A stretch of 64,000 bases of DNA from JAUVXJ01 sp964433755. GTDB taxonomy: Bacteria > Chloroflexota > Anaerolineae > UBA7937 > B3-Chlor. Position 1 is the stretch's first letter. The number at the start of each line of letters is the position of its first letter. The position numbers and the translations under genes were made by a program. Of this stretch, positions 42,545 to 51,772 are shown one piece after another. The stretch covers positions 248,001 through 312,000 of the forward strand of contig CAYSSR010000002.1 in NCBI GenBank assembly GCA_964433755.1, in the 5' to 3' direction. The notes under the pieces were generated by a model that had not been told where the DNA came from, made no database searches, and saw only the letters and a list, made by a program, of their open reading frames with translations.

Positions 42545-43717
42545 CTAGTCGGGTGTCCAGGTGGTCTCACCCCTGCCGGCCACCTCGTCCACGTTATCTG
42601 CGTTGGCGATCTCAGACCTTACCGGGAAGAACCCATGCTCCAACGGCTCCTCGCCCGTGGCGGTGTTGACCGTCGGTACTTCACCCGTGACCAGATAGTT
42701 GTAGAGCATGATGGTGGCGTCATGGCCCTGACCCCACAGGTCCTGACCGATGGTAGCTCGTATGGCGCCCTCGCGGATCAGGTCTACCGTCTCCGCCACG
42801 AAGTCGAAACACAGCACCGTGATCTGGTCACTGAGGCCTTCTTCCAAGACGGCTTGCCCAGCCCCGAAAGGACCCCCAGCCGTGACGTAGATACCGGCCA
42901 GATCCGGATTGGCCGTGATCATGTCTTTCGCCAGTGTGTATGCTGTGTCGCCCTTGTCCTCGTTCTCATATCGGCCAACGATCTCGACGTTGGGGCAGTT
43001 CTCAGCCAGAGCATCCTCGAACCCCATGCGCCTCAGCTCATGCGAGGTGACACCGAAATACCCGGTGATGATGCCCACCTTGCCCTCGCCTCCGATCTCC
43101 TGGCACATCATCTCGCCCAGTTGCGCCCCGGCACCGTAAAGGTCCTGAGCCAGATAGAAGACACGTCCTGTCTCCCAGGTGGTCTCTCCCTCCGTCAGGT
43201 AGGTGGCCACTGTGACACCTGAGTCCATGGCGTCCTTGATGATCGGGTTGACACCATCGTTAAGTGCCAACAGCAGCGCACCGTCGTACCCCTTGGCGAT
43301 GACCGTCTCCATCGCCGAGATCATGGAATCGGTATCCAGCACCTCTGCCACGGTGATGCAGTCCACATCGGCCACATCTGCCAGCTCGGCCTTGGCGGAC
43401 TCGCAGCCCGAGAAGGTCACCGCGATAGCCGGGTTCGTGATATACCCCAGGAAGGCGATCTGGAACCGCTCGGGAGGCGCTTCATCTACCGGCTCTGGAC
43501 GCGGAACTTGATACACAGGGGGCAGCTCCACCGTCGGCGCCGGCGTGGGGCTTGCCTCCTCTACGACCGACTCCTGCGTAGGCTCAGTCGCCGCTCCCGT
43601 GGTCTCCTCTGGCTCGGCCGCCGGGGTTGCCCCCGTCCCGCAACCGCCCAGCGCTCCTGCCAGTAGCGCCACAATCGCGAACCAACACAGTATGCGCACT
43701 CCTAACTTCGTCGACAT
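42545..43717 (-). CDS. Sugar-binding lipoprotein of an ABC importer
   Basis: 390 aa. Lipobox GALGGC near residues 21-26, then a long Glu/Thr/Pro-rich linker to about residue 85, then a periplasmic-binding-protein 4 (RbsB-like) fold: FQIAFLGYITNPA, SGCESAKAELADV, GVTVATYLTEGE, GAGQAVLEEG, TIGQDLWGQGHDA. Ligand presumably the sugar or polyol degraded by the operon. AAGGAGGG precedes the ATG. Confidence 0.92.
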   Translation of the reverse strand: MSTKLGVRILCWFAIVALLAGALGGCGTGATPAAEPEETTGAATEPTQESVVEEASPTPAPTVELPPVYQVPRPEPVDEAPPERFQIAFLGYITNPAIAVTFSGCESAKAELADVADVDCITVAEVLDTDSMISAMETVIAKGYDGALLLALNDGVNPIIKDAMDSGVTVATYLTEGETTWETGRVFYLAQDLYGAGAQLGEMMCQEIGGEGKVGIITGYFGVTSHELRRMGFEDALAENCPNVEIVGRYENEDKGDTAYTLAKDMITANPDLAGIYVTAGGPFGAGQAVLEEGLSDQITVLCFDFVAETVDLIREGAIRATIGQDLWGQGHDATIMLYNYLVTGEVPTVNTATGEEPLEHGFFPVRSEIANADNVDEVAGRGETTWTPD

Positions 43718-43941
43718 CTTGATTCCCTCCTTGACATGGCTTGTTGGAGACCCTCAGCCTCCATCTAGAAACTGTCGCTCCTCACCCACTTGCCCTTCAC
43801 ATGACCGCATGCCCTCCTCATCAGTCATACTCCCCGCCGTGCCCTCACAGATCGGGGCACAAACATCCGCTGCCAAGAACCGACCCGTGGCCCACCGATC
43901 ACCGATGCACTTCCCACATTCGGTTGTCGTGACGGCGCAGA

Positions 43942-44937
43942 TCAACGCCGTCTGAGTTGATCGATGGCCACAGCAAGTATGATGACGACGCCTATCGTGA
44001 CCACCTGCCAGAAGGTCGAAACCCCCAGCAGAACGAACCCATTGCGCAGCACGCCCATCAGCCCAGCGCCCAGAATCGACCCCAGGATGGTCCCCGCTCC
44101 ACCACTCAGGCTAGCGCCCCCGATTACTGCTGCGGCAATCACGTCCAACTCGAACCCCTCACCCATGACTGGATCGGCCATCGAGAGGTTGCCGGACAAC
44201 ATGATGCCTCCGATGGCCGCACAGAGACCCTGCGCGACGAAAGCCAGCCTCTTGATGCGCTCGACACCGATGCCCGATAGCCTGGCCGCGCGGGGATTGC
44301 TGCCCACGGCGTAGATCTGTCGACCTAGCACCGTACGGGACAGGAATATGTGGGCAACCACAGCCAAGCACAGCAGCAGTATGCCTGGGATTGGCACCGG
44401 ACCAATGTAACCACGGCCTAGAAAGGCCAGCGTCTCAGGCATCGACAGGGGGAGCCCTCCGGTAAGGAGAAGTGCGAAGCCCCTGGCGACGCTCAGCGTG
44501 CCCAGAGTGGTTATCAGAGAGTTTACTCGCAGCTTGGTCACTATGAGCCCATTCACCACCCCCATCACGGCCCCGATGGCCAGTGCCCCGAGTAGTGAAG
44601 GCCAGGGCGGCACCCCGTGACGCATCAACGTGGCCATAGCCGCGGCGCTAAGCCCCAGCACCTGCCCAACAGACAGGTCTACCTCACCGGACGCCATGAG
44701 GATCGTACAGCCGACCGTCATCACGCCCACGACCGATATCTGACGCACTACGTTGAAGATGTTGCGCGTCGTGAAGAAGTATGGGCTGAGGAGACCCAGC
44801 AGAAGGCATACTACGACGAAGGCGGAGAGGACCCCGATCTCCTTCATCTGGAGCAGGCCACCAAGCCTCGTCACCAGCCTCTGTGGACCCGTCCCCCTGC
44901 CCTCCGTGGCACGACTGTCTTCAGGTCGGTCAGACAC
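43942..44937 (-). CDS. Sugar ABC transporter permease (RbsC type)
   Basis: 331 aa, 8-10 membrane helices. Family motifs TILMASGEVDLSVGQVLGLS, GVVNGLIVTKLRVNSLITTLG, GRQIYAVGSNPRAARLSGI and AAAVIGGASLSGGAGT. A 224-base gap separates it from the binding-protein gene that follows; no ORF is seen there. Confidence 0.94.
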   Translation of the reverse strand: MSDRPEDSRATEGRGTGPQRLVTRLGGLLQMKEIGVLSAFVVVCLLLGLLSPYFFTTRNIFNVVRQISVVGVMTVGCTILMASGEVDLSVGQVLGLSAAAMATLMRHGVPPWPSLLGALAIGAVMGVVNGLIVTKLRVNSLITTLGTLSVARGFALLLTGGLPLSMPETLAFLGRGYIGPVPIPGILLLCLAVVAHIFLSRTVLGRQIYAVGSNPRAARLSGIGVERIKRLAFVAQGLCAAIGGIMLSGNLSMADPVMGEGFELDVIAAAVIGGASLSGGAGTILGSILGAGLMGVLRNGFVLLGVSTFWQVVTIGVVIILAVAIDQLRRR

Positions 44938-44984
44938 GTCTCCCCTCCCCGCTACCGCGATTCAAAGTGTGCAAGCACCAGCAA

Positions 44985-46082
44985 TCAGTTGCCAGGGCTT
45001 CTAACGACAGTACCATCTGGCCGGATCTCTCTCACGCGTTCACGCCCGGTGTACACCAGTGCCTTCAATGCGACCTTCTGAGATGCACCTGGACCGAGCT
45101 TCAGCGACGAACCTCGCTCCACGGCGTCAGCGATCCCGTCGCCTGGGTAGCCGGTCCACGGCTCCAGCGCCATGTTGTACGTCCGTCCATACCATGGATA
45201 ACCATAGGATCCCCTACACACCTGCCACATCCAGACGCTGGTGAAAACCTCCTTGGGCCACACCAGGCCAAAGCCCACCTCTTTCTCCGTGTTGGTGATC
45301 CCGTACCAACCTTGCTCCAAGTCGGTCAGGAATAAGACATCAGCCGTCTTGTTGGCAGGCGATGGCACCTTACTCAGGTCCACTTCTCCGCCTTTGCGGG
45401 CGGGCGCCAAAGGCCACGCAAAACTAATGCCCGTATCCACCCGCTGGCTGGGGAAGTACTCCGCTTCCCCAGTGAGGCCCGTCCTCGCCGGTACGTCAAT
45501 GACGCAGTGCTCGTCGAGGAAGTTGGCTCCCAGGGCAGGATGGTGACCCCACATCAACTCCATCTCTTCCTCAGCCTCGTTGACCAGCGTCTCTTCGATC
45601 TCAAGGACAGGCGCTTCTGCCGAGAGTGACAGAGTCTTCTCGAGGTAGAAAGGGGATCGATAGGTACGAACCCAGAACTTGACACTCACTCTCTCCGGGG
45701 AATCCTCAACCACTGCGAAGTCCCAAGGGATGGTGCTGCTCTCGCCATGCAGGCCGAACTCGGCACCCTTGTAGGTGGACGAAGGGCCCCCGCTTGGCAT
45801 GATCTCCTGCCACCCTCCCTCGTAGAAGTCGTACCAGAAACCCAGCGAACCGCTTGAAGAGGGAACTGTCGTGGCAGGGTTCCGCAAGCCCATGGGCGAT
45901 CGCCACATGAAGTCGATGTCCAAAGGTTTGTAGAGGAACTCGTAGATGTCAGTACCTTTGTCGGCAAGCACGGTAACCCTCAGACACGGGTTCTCGAGAA
46001 CGACAGTACGCATTCCCAACAGCGTGCCCTGGGTGACCAATCGACAGCCGTAATTCCTACTTGGCAACATCGTGTTCGCCAT
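44985..46082 (-). CDS. DUF4432 / aldose-epimerase-like protein
   Basis: 365 aa, galactose-mutarotase-like beta-sandwich. Start RNYGCRLVTQGTLLGMRTVVLENPCLRV, then VTVLADKGTDIYEFLYKPLD, and MWGHHPALGANFLD with the His pair expected in the active site. Likely interconverts anomers or binds the imported sugar. GGGAGG lies 5 bases before the ATG. Confidence 0.82.
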   Translation of the reverse strand: MANTMLPSRNYGCRLVTQGTLLGMRTVVLENPCLRVTVLADKGTDIYEFLYKPLDIDFMWRSPMGLRNPATTVPSSSGSLGFWYDFYEGGWQEIMPSGGPSSTYKGAEFGLHGESSTIPWDFAVVEDSPERVSVKFWVRTYRSPFYLEKTLSLSAEAPVLEIEETLVNEAEEEMELMWGHHPALGANFLDEHCVIDVPARTGLTGEAEYFPSQRVDTGISFAWPLAPARKGGEVDLSKVPSPANKTADVLFLTDLEQGWYGITNTEKEVGFGLVWPKEVFTSVWMWQVCRGSYGYPWYGRTYNMALEPWTGYPGDGIADAVERGSSLKLGPGASQKVALKALVYTGRERVREIRPDGTVVRSPGN

Positions 46083-46189
46083 TTGCCTCCCTCACTTCAC
46101 CATGCTACGGCTCGGAGAGCATCTCCCTACAGCGTTTCACGCTCCCGTGGTGCTCCCCGCACGCCCCCCGTGCTCCTCATCCACAGCAC

Positions 46190-47152
46190 CTACACGATCT
46201 GCGCGCGCGGACGCTCTGCAAGCCGCCACCCGGCTTGCACTTGACCCTCGGCCCTCATGCTGCGAAGATGCGCCGTCGTGACGCCCACGGACTGCAACGA
46301 CACCCCACCGGCGCTGATCAGTTGGCTGCCTATCCCGTCAGCGATCTCGCTGATGCTGAGTGGCTCGCGGGCCTCGGAAAGGGCCTTCTCGATGAATGCC
46401 TGGGCGTCCTCCGTGTAGGCTATGCTCTCCCGAACCAGATCCTTGGCTTCCTCTCCCCGGAGAACTGGGCAGTGCGCCCCCAGCAAGTAGTCAATCTCCA
46501 GGTCGAGGAGACGCTCCAGTCCCTCCACGTAGGGGTCCAACTCGGTGTACAGAGGCCCAACCACCGTCTCCTGACCTACCATTGGGATGCCATGCCCCTG
46601 CACCGTGTCGCCTGTGAGCACGACCTTGTGCTTGGCGTCGTAGAAACTCACGTGGCCTGGGCTGTGGCCTGGAGTCGGCACCACCTCCAGAGTGTGCTCA
46701 CGACCCAACTTGATCCTATCCCCGTTACGAAAGACCTCATCCACTTTGGTGTCGGGGCCACAGTAGATGTTCATGATGGCGTCCTTTGTGGCCGCATCGA
46801 AGGTCAGGTCTCCTGGGAACCCTTCCCACAGCTCCCGCCAGTGCAGTTCGTGATCCTCGACCCAGGCCGCATCTGCTAGCGGTGCGAGGATCCGCGCACC
46901 GGACGCCTCCTTCACCTCATGATTGCCTCCGAAGTGATCTGGATGTCCGTGCGTGTGAAGAATCATGGTGATATCGGACGGCTTGAGCCCTATGGACGCC
47001 AGATATGGCTCCACAACACTGGAGAGCATGCCAGGCACGCCCGTATCCACCAAGGCGATCTCGTCGTCCTTGATGAGGTACAGGTACAACGGTATGCCAG
47101 CCAACTCCGGGTAATTCGTCTCAATCCGATGAATGCCTCTCACCACTTGCAT
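46190..47152 (-). CDS. Metallo-beta-lactamase-fold hydrolase
   Basis: 320 aa. Metal motif ILHTHGHPDHFGGNHE near residue 65; further ligands TPGHSPGHVSFY and LTGDTVQGHG. A C-terminal helical extension (~residues 225-300) follows, as in MBL proteins with a winged-helix-like end (LMACTB2 type). Could hydrolyse a sugar lactone or thioester. AAGGAGGATG precedes ATG 47152. Confidence 0.87.
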   Translation of the reverse strand: MQVVRGIHRIETNYPELAGIPLYLYLIKDDEIALVDTGVPGMLSSVVEPYLASIGLKPSDITMILHTHGHPDHFGGNHEVKEASGARILAPLADAAWVEDHELHWRELWEGFPGDLTFDAATKDAIMNIYCGPDTKVDEVFRNGDRIKLGREHTLEVVPTPGHSPGHVSFYDAKHKVVLTGDTVQGHGIPMVGQETVVGPLYTELDPYVEGLERLLDLEIDYLLGAHCPVLRGEEAKDLVRESIAYTEDAQAFIEKALSEAREPLSISEIADGIGSQLISAGGVSLQSVGVTTAHLRSMRAEGQVQAGWRLAERPRAQIV

Positions 47153-47172
47153 AGCGTCATCCTCCTTGGTGG

Positions 47173-47919
47173 CTAGTGCATTATCCAACCACCGTCGATC
47201 TCGATGGTCTGCCCGGTGATGAAATCGCTCTCGTCGCTGGCCAGGAAGCATACCAGGTTGCCGATGTCATCGGGCGTGCCCCTACGCTTGATGCACTGTT
47301 TCTCGATCACACTCAGGCTGTATGCTTCGGGGTCAGGAAGTGTCTGTTCTGCGTCCGTGGGGAATGCTCCTGGAGAGATGGCATTCACGTTGATGTTGTC
47401 AGGTCCCAGTTCGCGTGCCAAAGTCCGCGTGAAACCCACAACCGCCCCCTTGGTCGATGCGTAGTGCAAGAAGTTCTCGAAACCCAAGAAGAACGTGATC
47501 GAGGCCAGATTCACGATCTTCCCCTTGCCCACCGCCTTCATGTGTGGGGCGACGGCCTTCGCGCACAGGAAATAGCCCCTGATGTTGACGGCGAAGACTT
47601 TGTCCCACTCCTCCCTGCTTATTTCGTCCCAGGGGCGGTAGGGATAGATGGCGGCGTTATTGACCAGGACGTCGATCCGCCCGAACTCCTCGACCGTCTT
47701 GGCAACCATTTGCGCTATGCTCTCTTCGCTGGAGACGTCAGTTTGCACGTACAAGCATCTCGGGCCGGCTTTGGAGGCCTTCTCCGCTGCTGTGCGCCCG
47801 TACTCCTCGATCTCCGCGATGACCACGTTCGCACCGACCTTCGCCAACCCTATGGCCTCTGCCTCGCCTAATCCGCGACCGCCTCCGGTCACGATGGCAA
47901 CCCTTCCCTCGAGTTTCAT
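47173..47919 (-). CDS. Short-chain dehydrogenase/reductase (SDR) 2
   Basis: 248 aa classical SDR. TGGGRGLGEAEA (cofactor motif), NNAAIYPY, and catalytic YASTK with preceding Ser (NLASITFF). It likely oxidises a hydroxyl of the sugar or sugar acid with NAD(P). Confidence 0.92.
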   Translation of the reverse strand: MKLEGRVAIVTGGGRGLGEAEAIGLAKVGANVVIAEIEEYGRTAAEKASKAGPRCLYVQTDVSSEESIAQMVAKTVEEFGRIDVLVNNAAIYPYRPWDEISREEWDKVFAVNIRGYFLCAKAVAPHMKAVGKGKIVNLASITFFLGFENFLHYASTKGAVVGFTRTLARELGPDNINVNAISPGAFPTDAEQTLPDPEAYSLSVIEKQCIKRRGTPDDIGNLVCFLASDESDFITGQTIEIDGGWIMH

Positions 47920-47977
47920 CGCCTATGTCCTTTCCTTGATAGATGCCACTGACGAATGCTACTGTCCCTGCGCCCGT

Positions 47978-48934
47978 CTACAAATCCCACACCTTGGGAT
48001 TCGCCACGCACTCGACCCTCTCGCCTCGCAGCACCGCCAACACCGCCTCGACCACCTGGACGGACATTCTCTCCAGAGCCTCCCCTGTGCTGGAAGCTAT
48101 GTGAGGCGACAGGATGATCTTCTCGGACGTCAGTAGCGGTGAGTTCGCGGCAGGCGGCTCCTCAGAGAACACGTCGAGGGCCGCCCCGGCCAACTTCCCA
48201 GTGCGTACTGCGTCGGCCAACGAGGACTCATCCACCACGGCTCCTCTCGAGGTGTTGACCAGGTACGCAGTCGGCTTCATCATCGCCAGGTGTGCCGGGC
48301 CAATCATCCCTCTCGTCTCCTCCGTCAACAGCGCATTGACACTCACGAAGTCCGAGGCGACGACCAGCGACTCCAGGTCTGCGACGATCTCCACCCCATC
48401 AGAGCCAGGTGACTCGGGCACGTAGGGATCATAGGCAAGAACCGACATCCCCAGGCCCTTCCCGCAGATGTCAGCCACCCGTCGACCCACTCTCCCCAAA
48501 CCAACAATCCCCAGGGTCTTCTCCCGCAACTCAGTACCGGTCAGTTCGCCCCGGCGACTAAACTGCCCGTCCCTGACGTACCTGTCGGCCAGGTGAAGGT
48601 TCCGCGCAACCGCCAGCATGAGGGCCACCACATACTCCGCAACCGAGTCAGCATTGGCATCGGGAGTATAGACGACGGGTATCCCCCGCTGAGTGGCACA
48701 ATCCAAGTCGACGTTGTCGACCCCAGTACCGTGGCGCCCGATCACTTTGAGCCTTGGGGCACTCTGCATCAACTGCTGACCCACGGGGAAGAGTCGTACG
48801 ATGATTCCATCCACATCTCCAATGAGAGAATCGGCCGTCTGCCCTGCCGCCGGACTGACAACCTCCGTCTCTGAGCGAAGCAGTTCCAGCCCTCGTGGAT
48901 GAATCTGTTCAGTGACAAGCATTCTCAGGGTCAT
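47978..48934 (-). CDS. D-2-hydroxyacid dehydrogenase (SerA-like)
   Basis: 318 aa. GRHGTGVDNVDLDCATQRGI, LGIVGLGRVGRRVADICGKGLGM (Rossmann), VNTSRGAVVDESSLADAVR, and the catalytic His in ILSPHIASSTGEA. No C-terminal ACT domain, so it is a catabolic-type dehydrogenase rather than biosynthetic SerA. Confidence 0.92.
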   Translation of the reverse strand: MTLRMLVTEQIHPRGLELLRSETEVVSPAAGQTADSLIGDVDGIIVRLFPVGQQLMQSAPRLKVIGRHGTGVDNVDLDCATQRGIPVVYTPDANADSVAEYVVALMLAVARNLHLADRYVRDGQFSRRGELTGTELREKTLGIVGLGRVGRRVADICGKGLGMSVLAYDPYVPESPGSDGVEIVADLESLVVASDFVSVNALLTEETRGMIGPAHLAMMKPTAYLVNTSRGAVVDESSLADAVRTGKLAGAALDVFSEEPPAANSPLLTSEKIILSPHIASSTGEALERMSVQVVEAVLAVLRGERVECVANPKVWDL

Positions 48935-48960
48935 GTGCTGGATACCTATGACGTCGTCTC

Positions 48961-49722
48961 TCAGGCTCTCACGCCTTGCAGAAACGCCCTGGACGCACTC
49001 CCGAGGAGGCCCTCCGTACCTATGACCAGGTACCGGTAACCTTCCTCCACGCGCGCCTTGGCCGAGTCGACGTCACGAACAATGGTCCCCAGCACTCGCC
49101 CTCGGTCTCTGATCTCCTGTGCCGCGGCTGCGACTGCCTCTTGAACTCTTGGATCACCGGTTTGTCCGGGTATGCCGAGCGAGTTGGAAAGGTCCACCGG
49201 ACCCATGTAGAGGACATCGAGACCCTGCACTTCCAGGATCTCGCCTATGTTTCTCACTCCCACTATGTTCTCAATGTGAGCAACCACCATGCTCTCCGCG
49301 TTGGCGACCCTCACGTAGTCGCTTAGCGGCTCGAGTTGCCCGTAGCCAGAGGCCCGCACTCCGGCCAGGCCCCGCTGGCCCTCGGGCTGATACTTGACTC
49401 CACTCACCGCCGCTACCGCGTCTTCCTTCGTGTTGACGTCTGGCACGTGTACTCCTATGGCGCCTGTATCCATGAAGCGCAGTATCGTACTCGGCACGAT
49501 ATTGGGAACCCGAACCAAAGCCGGAATCCCGGATACCTCGGCCGCACGGACGAGGTGCTCGACAGTCTCTTCGCCCAGCGGACCGTGCTCCGCGTCCAGT
49601 ACGACGAAGTCGAATCCGTTATATGCACATATCTCCACCAGTGCTGGGGCCGCGACGCGCACGAAGGCACCGATCACCGTCTGCCCCTGGGCCAGCTTCT
49701 CCTTCAAGGGGTTCTTTCTCAT
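48961..49722 (-). CDS. HpcH/HpaI family class II aldolase
   Basis: 253 aa. IGAFVRVAAPALVEICAYNGFDFVV, LDAEHGPLGEE, ALVRVPN, VAHIENIVGVRN and YMGPVDLSNSLGI match 2-keto-3-deoxy-sugar-acid (KDR/HKHD) aldolases, metal-dependent enzymes that release pyruvate and an aldehyde. ATG 49722 has GGAGTGAGG upstream. Confidence 0.92.
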   Translation of the reverse strand: MRKNPLKEKLAQGQTVIGAFVRVAAPALVEICAYNGFDFVVLDAEHGPLGEETVEHLVRAAEVSGIPALVRVPNIVPSTILRFMDTGAIGVHVPDVNTKEDAVAAVSGVKYQPEGQRGLAGVRASGYGQLEPLSDYVRVANAESMVVAHIENIVGVRNIGEILEVQGLDVLYMGPVDLSNSLGIPGQTGDPRVQEAVAAAAQEIRDRGRVLGTIVRDVDSAKARVEEGYRYLVIGTEGLLGSASRAFLQGVRA

Positions 49723-49743
49723 TACCTCACTCCATCCAACCAA

Positions 49744-50718
49744 CTATGGGATCACCTTTGACTGTCGCAGGCGCTGCAACTGTCGAGCTATCTCCTCATT
49801 CCTCGCCGCTTCCACCTCGGTTGGGTCTCGACGTGACCAGTCGTAGAAGCCCCTGCCCGTCTTGACGCCCAACTCGCCGCTGGCTACCGAGTCGGCCAAC
49901 AGTGAATTGGGTGACTCGGAGTGCTCGAGCTCCGGTAGCAGATAGCGATGAATAGAGAGAATCAGATCAAGGCCAACAAGGTCCATATTCTCCAAGGGCC
50001 CGATGGCTGGCGAACGTAGCCCGAAGGTTAGCTTGGCCACTGTGTCGACGTCTGCCGGATCCGCTATTCCTCTCTCCACAATCGAAATCGCCTCACGCCA
50101 CAGGGCGTGAAGCATCCTGTTGCCGATGAAGCCAGGCACGTCTTTGTAGACTGTGACCGGCACTTTGTCGATCCGCCGAACGAGGTCGCTGGCCACTTGC
50201 ACGGCCTGCTCGGATGTCTGTGCACCCTTCACAACCTCCACCAAGGGCATCAGCTCTGGCGGGTTCCAGAAGTGGGTGCCCACAACGAGATCAGGCCTGC
50301 CCGTAGCACGACCAAGCTCGGTGATGCTCAGACCTGACGTCTGAGTCGCCAGGATCGTATGACGGGGGGCGGCCGCATCGACAATGGACAGCAGTTCACA
50401 TTTGAGGGCTAGATCCTCCCCGACTGATTCCAGTGCGAAATCGCACTTCTCAGCGGCTCCTGCCAGGTCTGTAGAGTAGCTTATCCTGCCAGCGATACGA
50501 GCAGCATCGTCCTCAGACAGCCCTAACATCGCAGACAGAGTACCCAGGCTCTTCAACACTCTATCCGCGCCACGCTTCAGGCTGTCCTCGCTACGACCCC
50601 AGACATCGACGTGGAACCCCACCCGCGCGCAGGCGACGGCCGTCCCGGCGCCCATCACCCCTGGCCCCAGGATGAGAATCCGTTTCAGCTTGTCCAGATC
50701 TGGCGAGTCCGCCGTCAT
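49744..50718 (-). CDS. 3-hydroxyacyl-CoA-dehydrogenase-family enzyme
   Basis: 324 aa. N-terminal NAD-binding ILGPGVMGAGTAVACARVGF, SVGEDLALKCELLS, GTHFWNPPELMPLVEVVKG; C-terminal HAD domain (PGFIGNRMLHALWREAI, FGLRSPAIGPLENMDLVG). Short members of this family include L-gulonate 3-dehydrogenase and L-carnitine dehydrogenase, so a sugar acid or other 3-hydroxy acid is as likely a substrate as an acyl-CoA. It overlaps the upstream SDR by 4 bases. Confidence 0.88.
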   Translation of the reverse strand: MTADSPDLDKLKRILILGPGVMGAGTAVACARVGFHVDVWGRSEDSLKRGADRVLKSLGTLSAMLGLSEDDAARIAGRISYSTDLAGAAEKCDFALESVGEDLALKCELLSIVDAAAPRHTILATQTSGLSITELGRATGRPDLVVGTHFWNPPELMPLVEVVKGAQTSEQAVQVASDLVRRIDKVPVTVYKDVPGFIGNRMLHALWREAISIVERGIADPADVDTVAKLTFGLRSPAIGPLENMDLVGLDLILSIHRYLLPELEHSESPNSLLADSVASGELGVKTGRGFYDWSRRDPTEVEAARNEEIARQLQRLRQSKVIP

Positions 50719-51524
50719 GATTGCTTCCTCTTGGCCACTACTCCTGACACCCCACTCAGGCCGCCGGAGACGGACAGTACCTCCCCGGTGATGTGAGAAG
50801 ACTCGTCGCTGACGAGGAAGATGACCGCCTTCGCAACATCATCCGGCTCCACCCACCGTCCCAGAGGAATCGATGCCGCGACCGCCTCCACCATCTGTGC
50901 CTCGTCGGTTCCCGCCCAAGCCGCCCGCTGGCTCATCACCTTGCGGTTAAAGTCCGTGTACACCGGTCCCGGACAGATCGTATTGACGTTGACGTGATAC
51001 GGAGCCAACTCGTAGGCCATGCTCTTGGTCAGACTGATGACGCCGGCCTTCGAAACGTTGTATGCGATACACAGCGGTGCTGGGCTGAGACCGTTGATGG
51101 ATGAGATGTTGAGAATCTTGCCAGACCCCTTCTCCATGAAGTGTTTGGCCGCCTGTTGGCAACAGAGCAGAGTTCCCGTGAGGTTTACGGCCATGATCTT
51201 GTTCCACTCTTGGAGCGAAAGATCGACGGCCGGCATGATGGTCTGCCCTATCCCCGCGTTGTTCACCAAGATGTCCAGGCCACCGAACGTAGCGACCGTT
51301 TCCTCTACCATGGAGGCAACAGACTGGGGATCGCTCACGTCTATGCCGAGCGCCAAGGCCCGTCCCCCAGCTTGCTCGATCACCCGCGCGGCACGTGTCG
51401 CCGACTCCAGGTTGAGGTCAGCCACCACTACCGATGCTCCCTCGCCTGCGATTCGGGCGGCAATCGCCTCTCCTATCCCCTGTCCGGATCCTGTGACTAC
51501 TGCTATCTTTCCTTCTAACGACAT
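50715..51524 (-). CDS. Short-chain dehydrogenase/reductase (SDR) 1
   Basis: 269 aa. TGSGQGIGEAIAARI, NNAGIGQT, Ser in NISSINGL and YNVSKAGVISL are the classical SDR motifs. ATG 51524 has GGAGG 7 bases upstream. First gene of the leftward operon, about 90 bases from its promoter. Confidence 0.93.
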   Translation of the reverse strand: MSLEGKIAVVTGSGQGIGEAIAARIAGEGASVVVADLNLESATRAARVIEQAGGRALALGIDVSDPQSVASMVEETVATFGGLDILVNNAGIGQTIMPAVDLSLQEWNKIMAVNLTGTLLCCQQAAKHFMEKGSGKILNISSINGLSPAPLCIAYNVSKAGVISLTKSMAYELAPYHVNVNTICPGPVYTDFNRKVMSQRAAWAGTDEAQMVEAVAASIPLGRWVEPDDVAKAVIFLVSDESSHITGEVLSVSGGLSGVSGVVAKRKQS

Positions 51525-51611
51525 CCGAACCTCCGTGAAGGTACCCGTGCGATGCGAACCTCGCACGGGGCCGCGATGACCGCAACAGGTCAGGCGGCCT
51601 GACCAATTACC

Positions 51612-51640
51612 AGTATAGCACAACCTCTACCACTTGTCAA
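51612..51640 (-). promoter_or_regulatory. Promoter of the leftward catabolic operon
   Basis: Minus strand TTGACA (51635-51640), 17-bp spacer, TATACT (51612-51617). The -35 box lies inside the palindrome ACTTG-T-CAAGT (51632-51642), a fitting site for the neighbouring GntR protein. Confidence 0.75.
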
Positions 51641-51663
51641 GTACCCAAATCCGTCAAACTGAC
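51632..51663. promoter_or_regulatory. Candidate GntR operator region
   Basis: Palindrome ACTTG-T-CAAGT (51632-51642) and a second short inverted repeat GTCA-AAC-TGAC (51653-51663) lie between the two divergent promoters. FCD-type GntR regulators bind short imperfect palindromes and often act on divergent pairs. Confidence 0.5.
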
Positions 51664-51664
51664 C

Positions 51665-51694
51665 TTGACAAAACCACCCTCCGCGTAGTATAAT
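51665..51694 (+). promoter_or_regulatory. Promoter of the gntR gene
   Basis: TTGACA (51665-51670), 18-bp spacer, TATAAT (51689-51694), 78 bases before the GTG start. Confidence 0.75.
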
Positions 51695-51772
51695 GGATAG
51701 AGTTCACTCCAGAATCTGCCAGGTGGCCTGTCCACCACCGCCTGCTGCTGCCACGTCGGAAGGAGGGATGCC

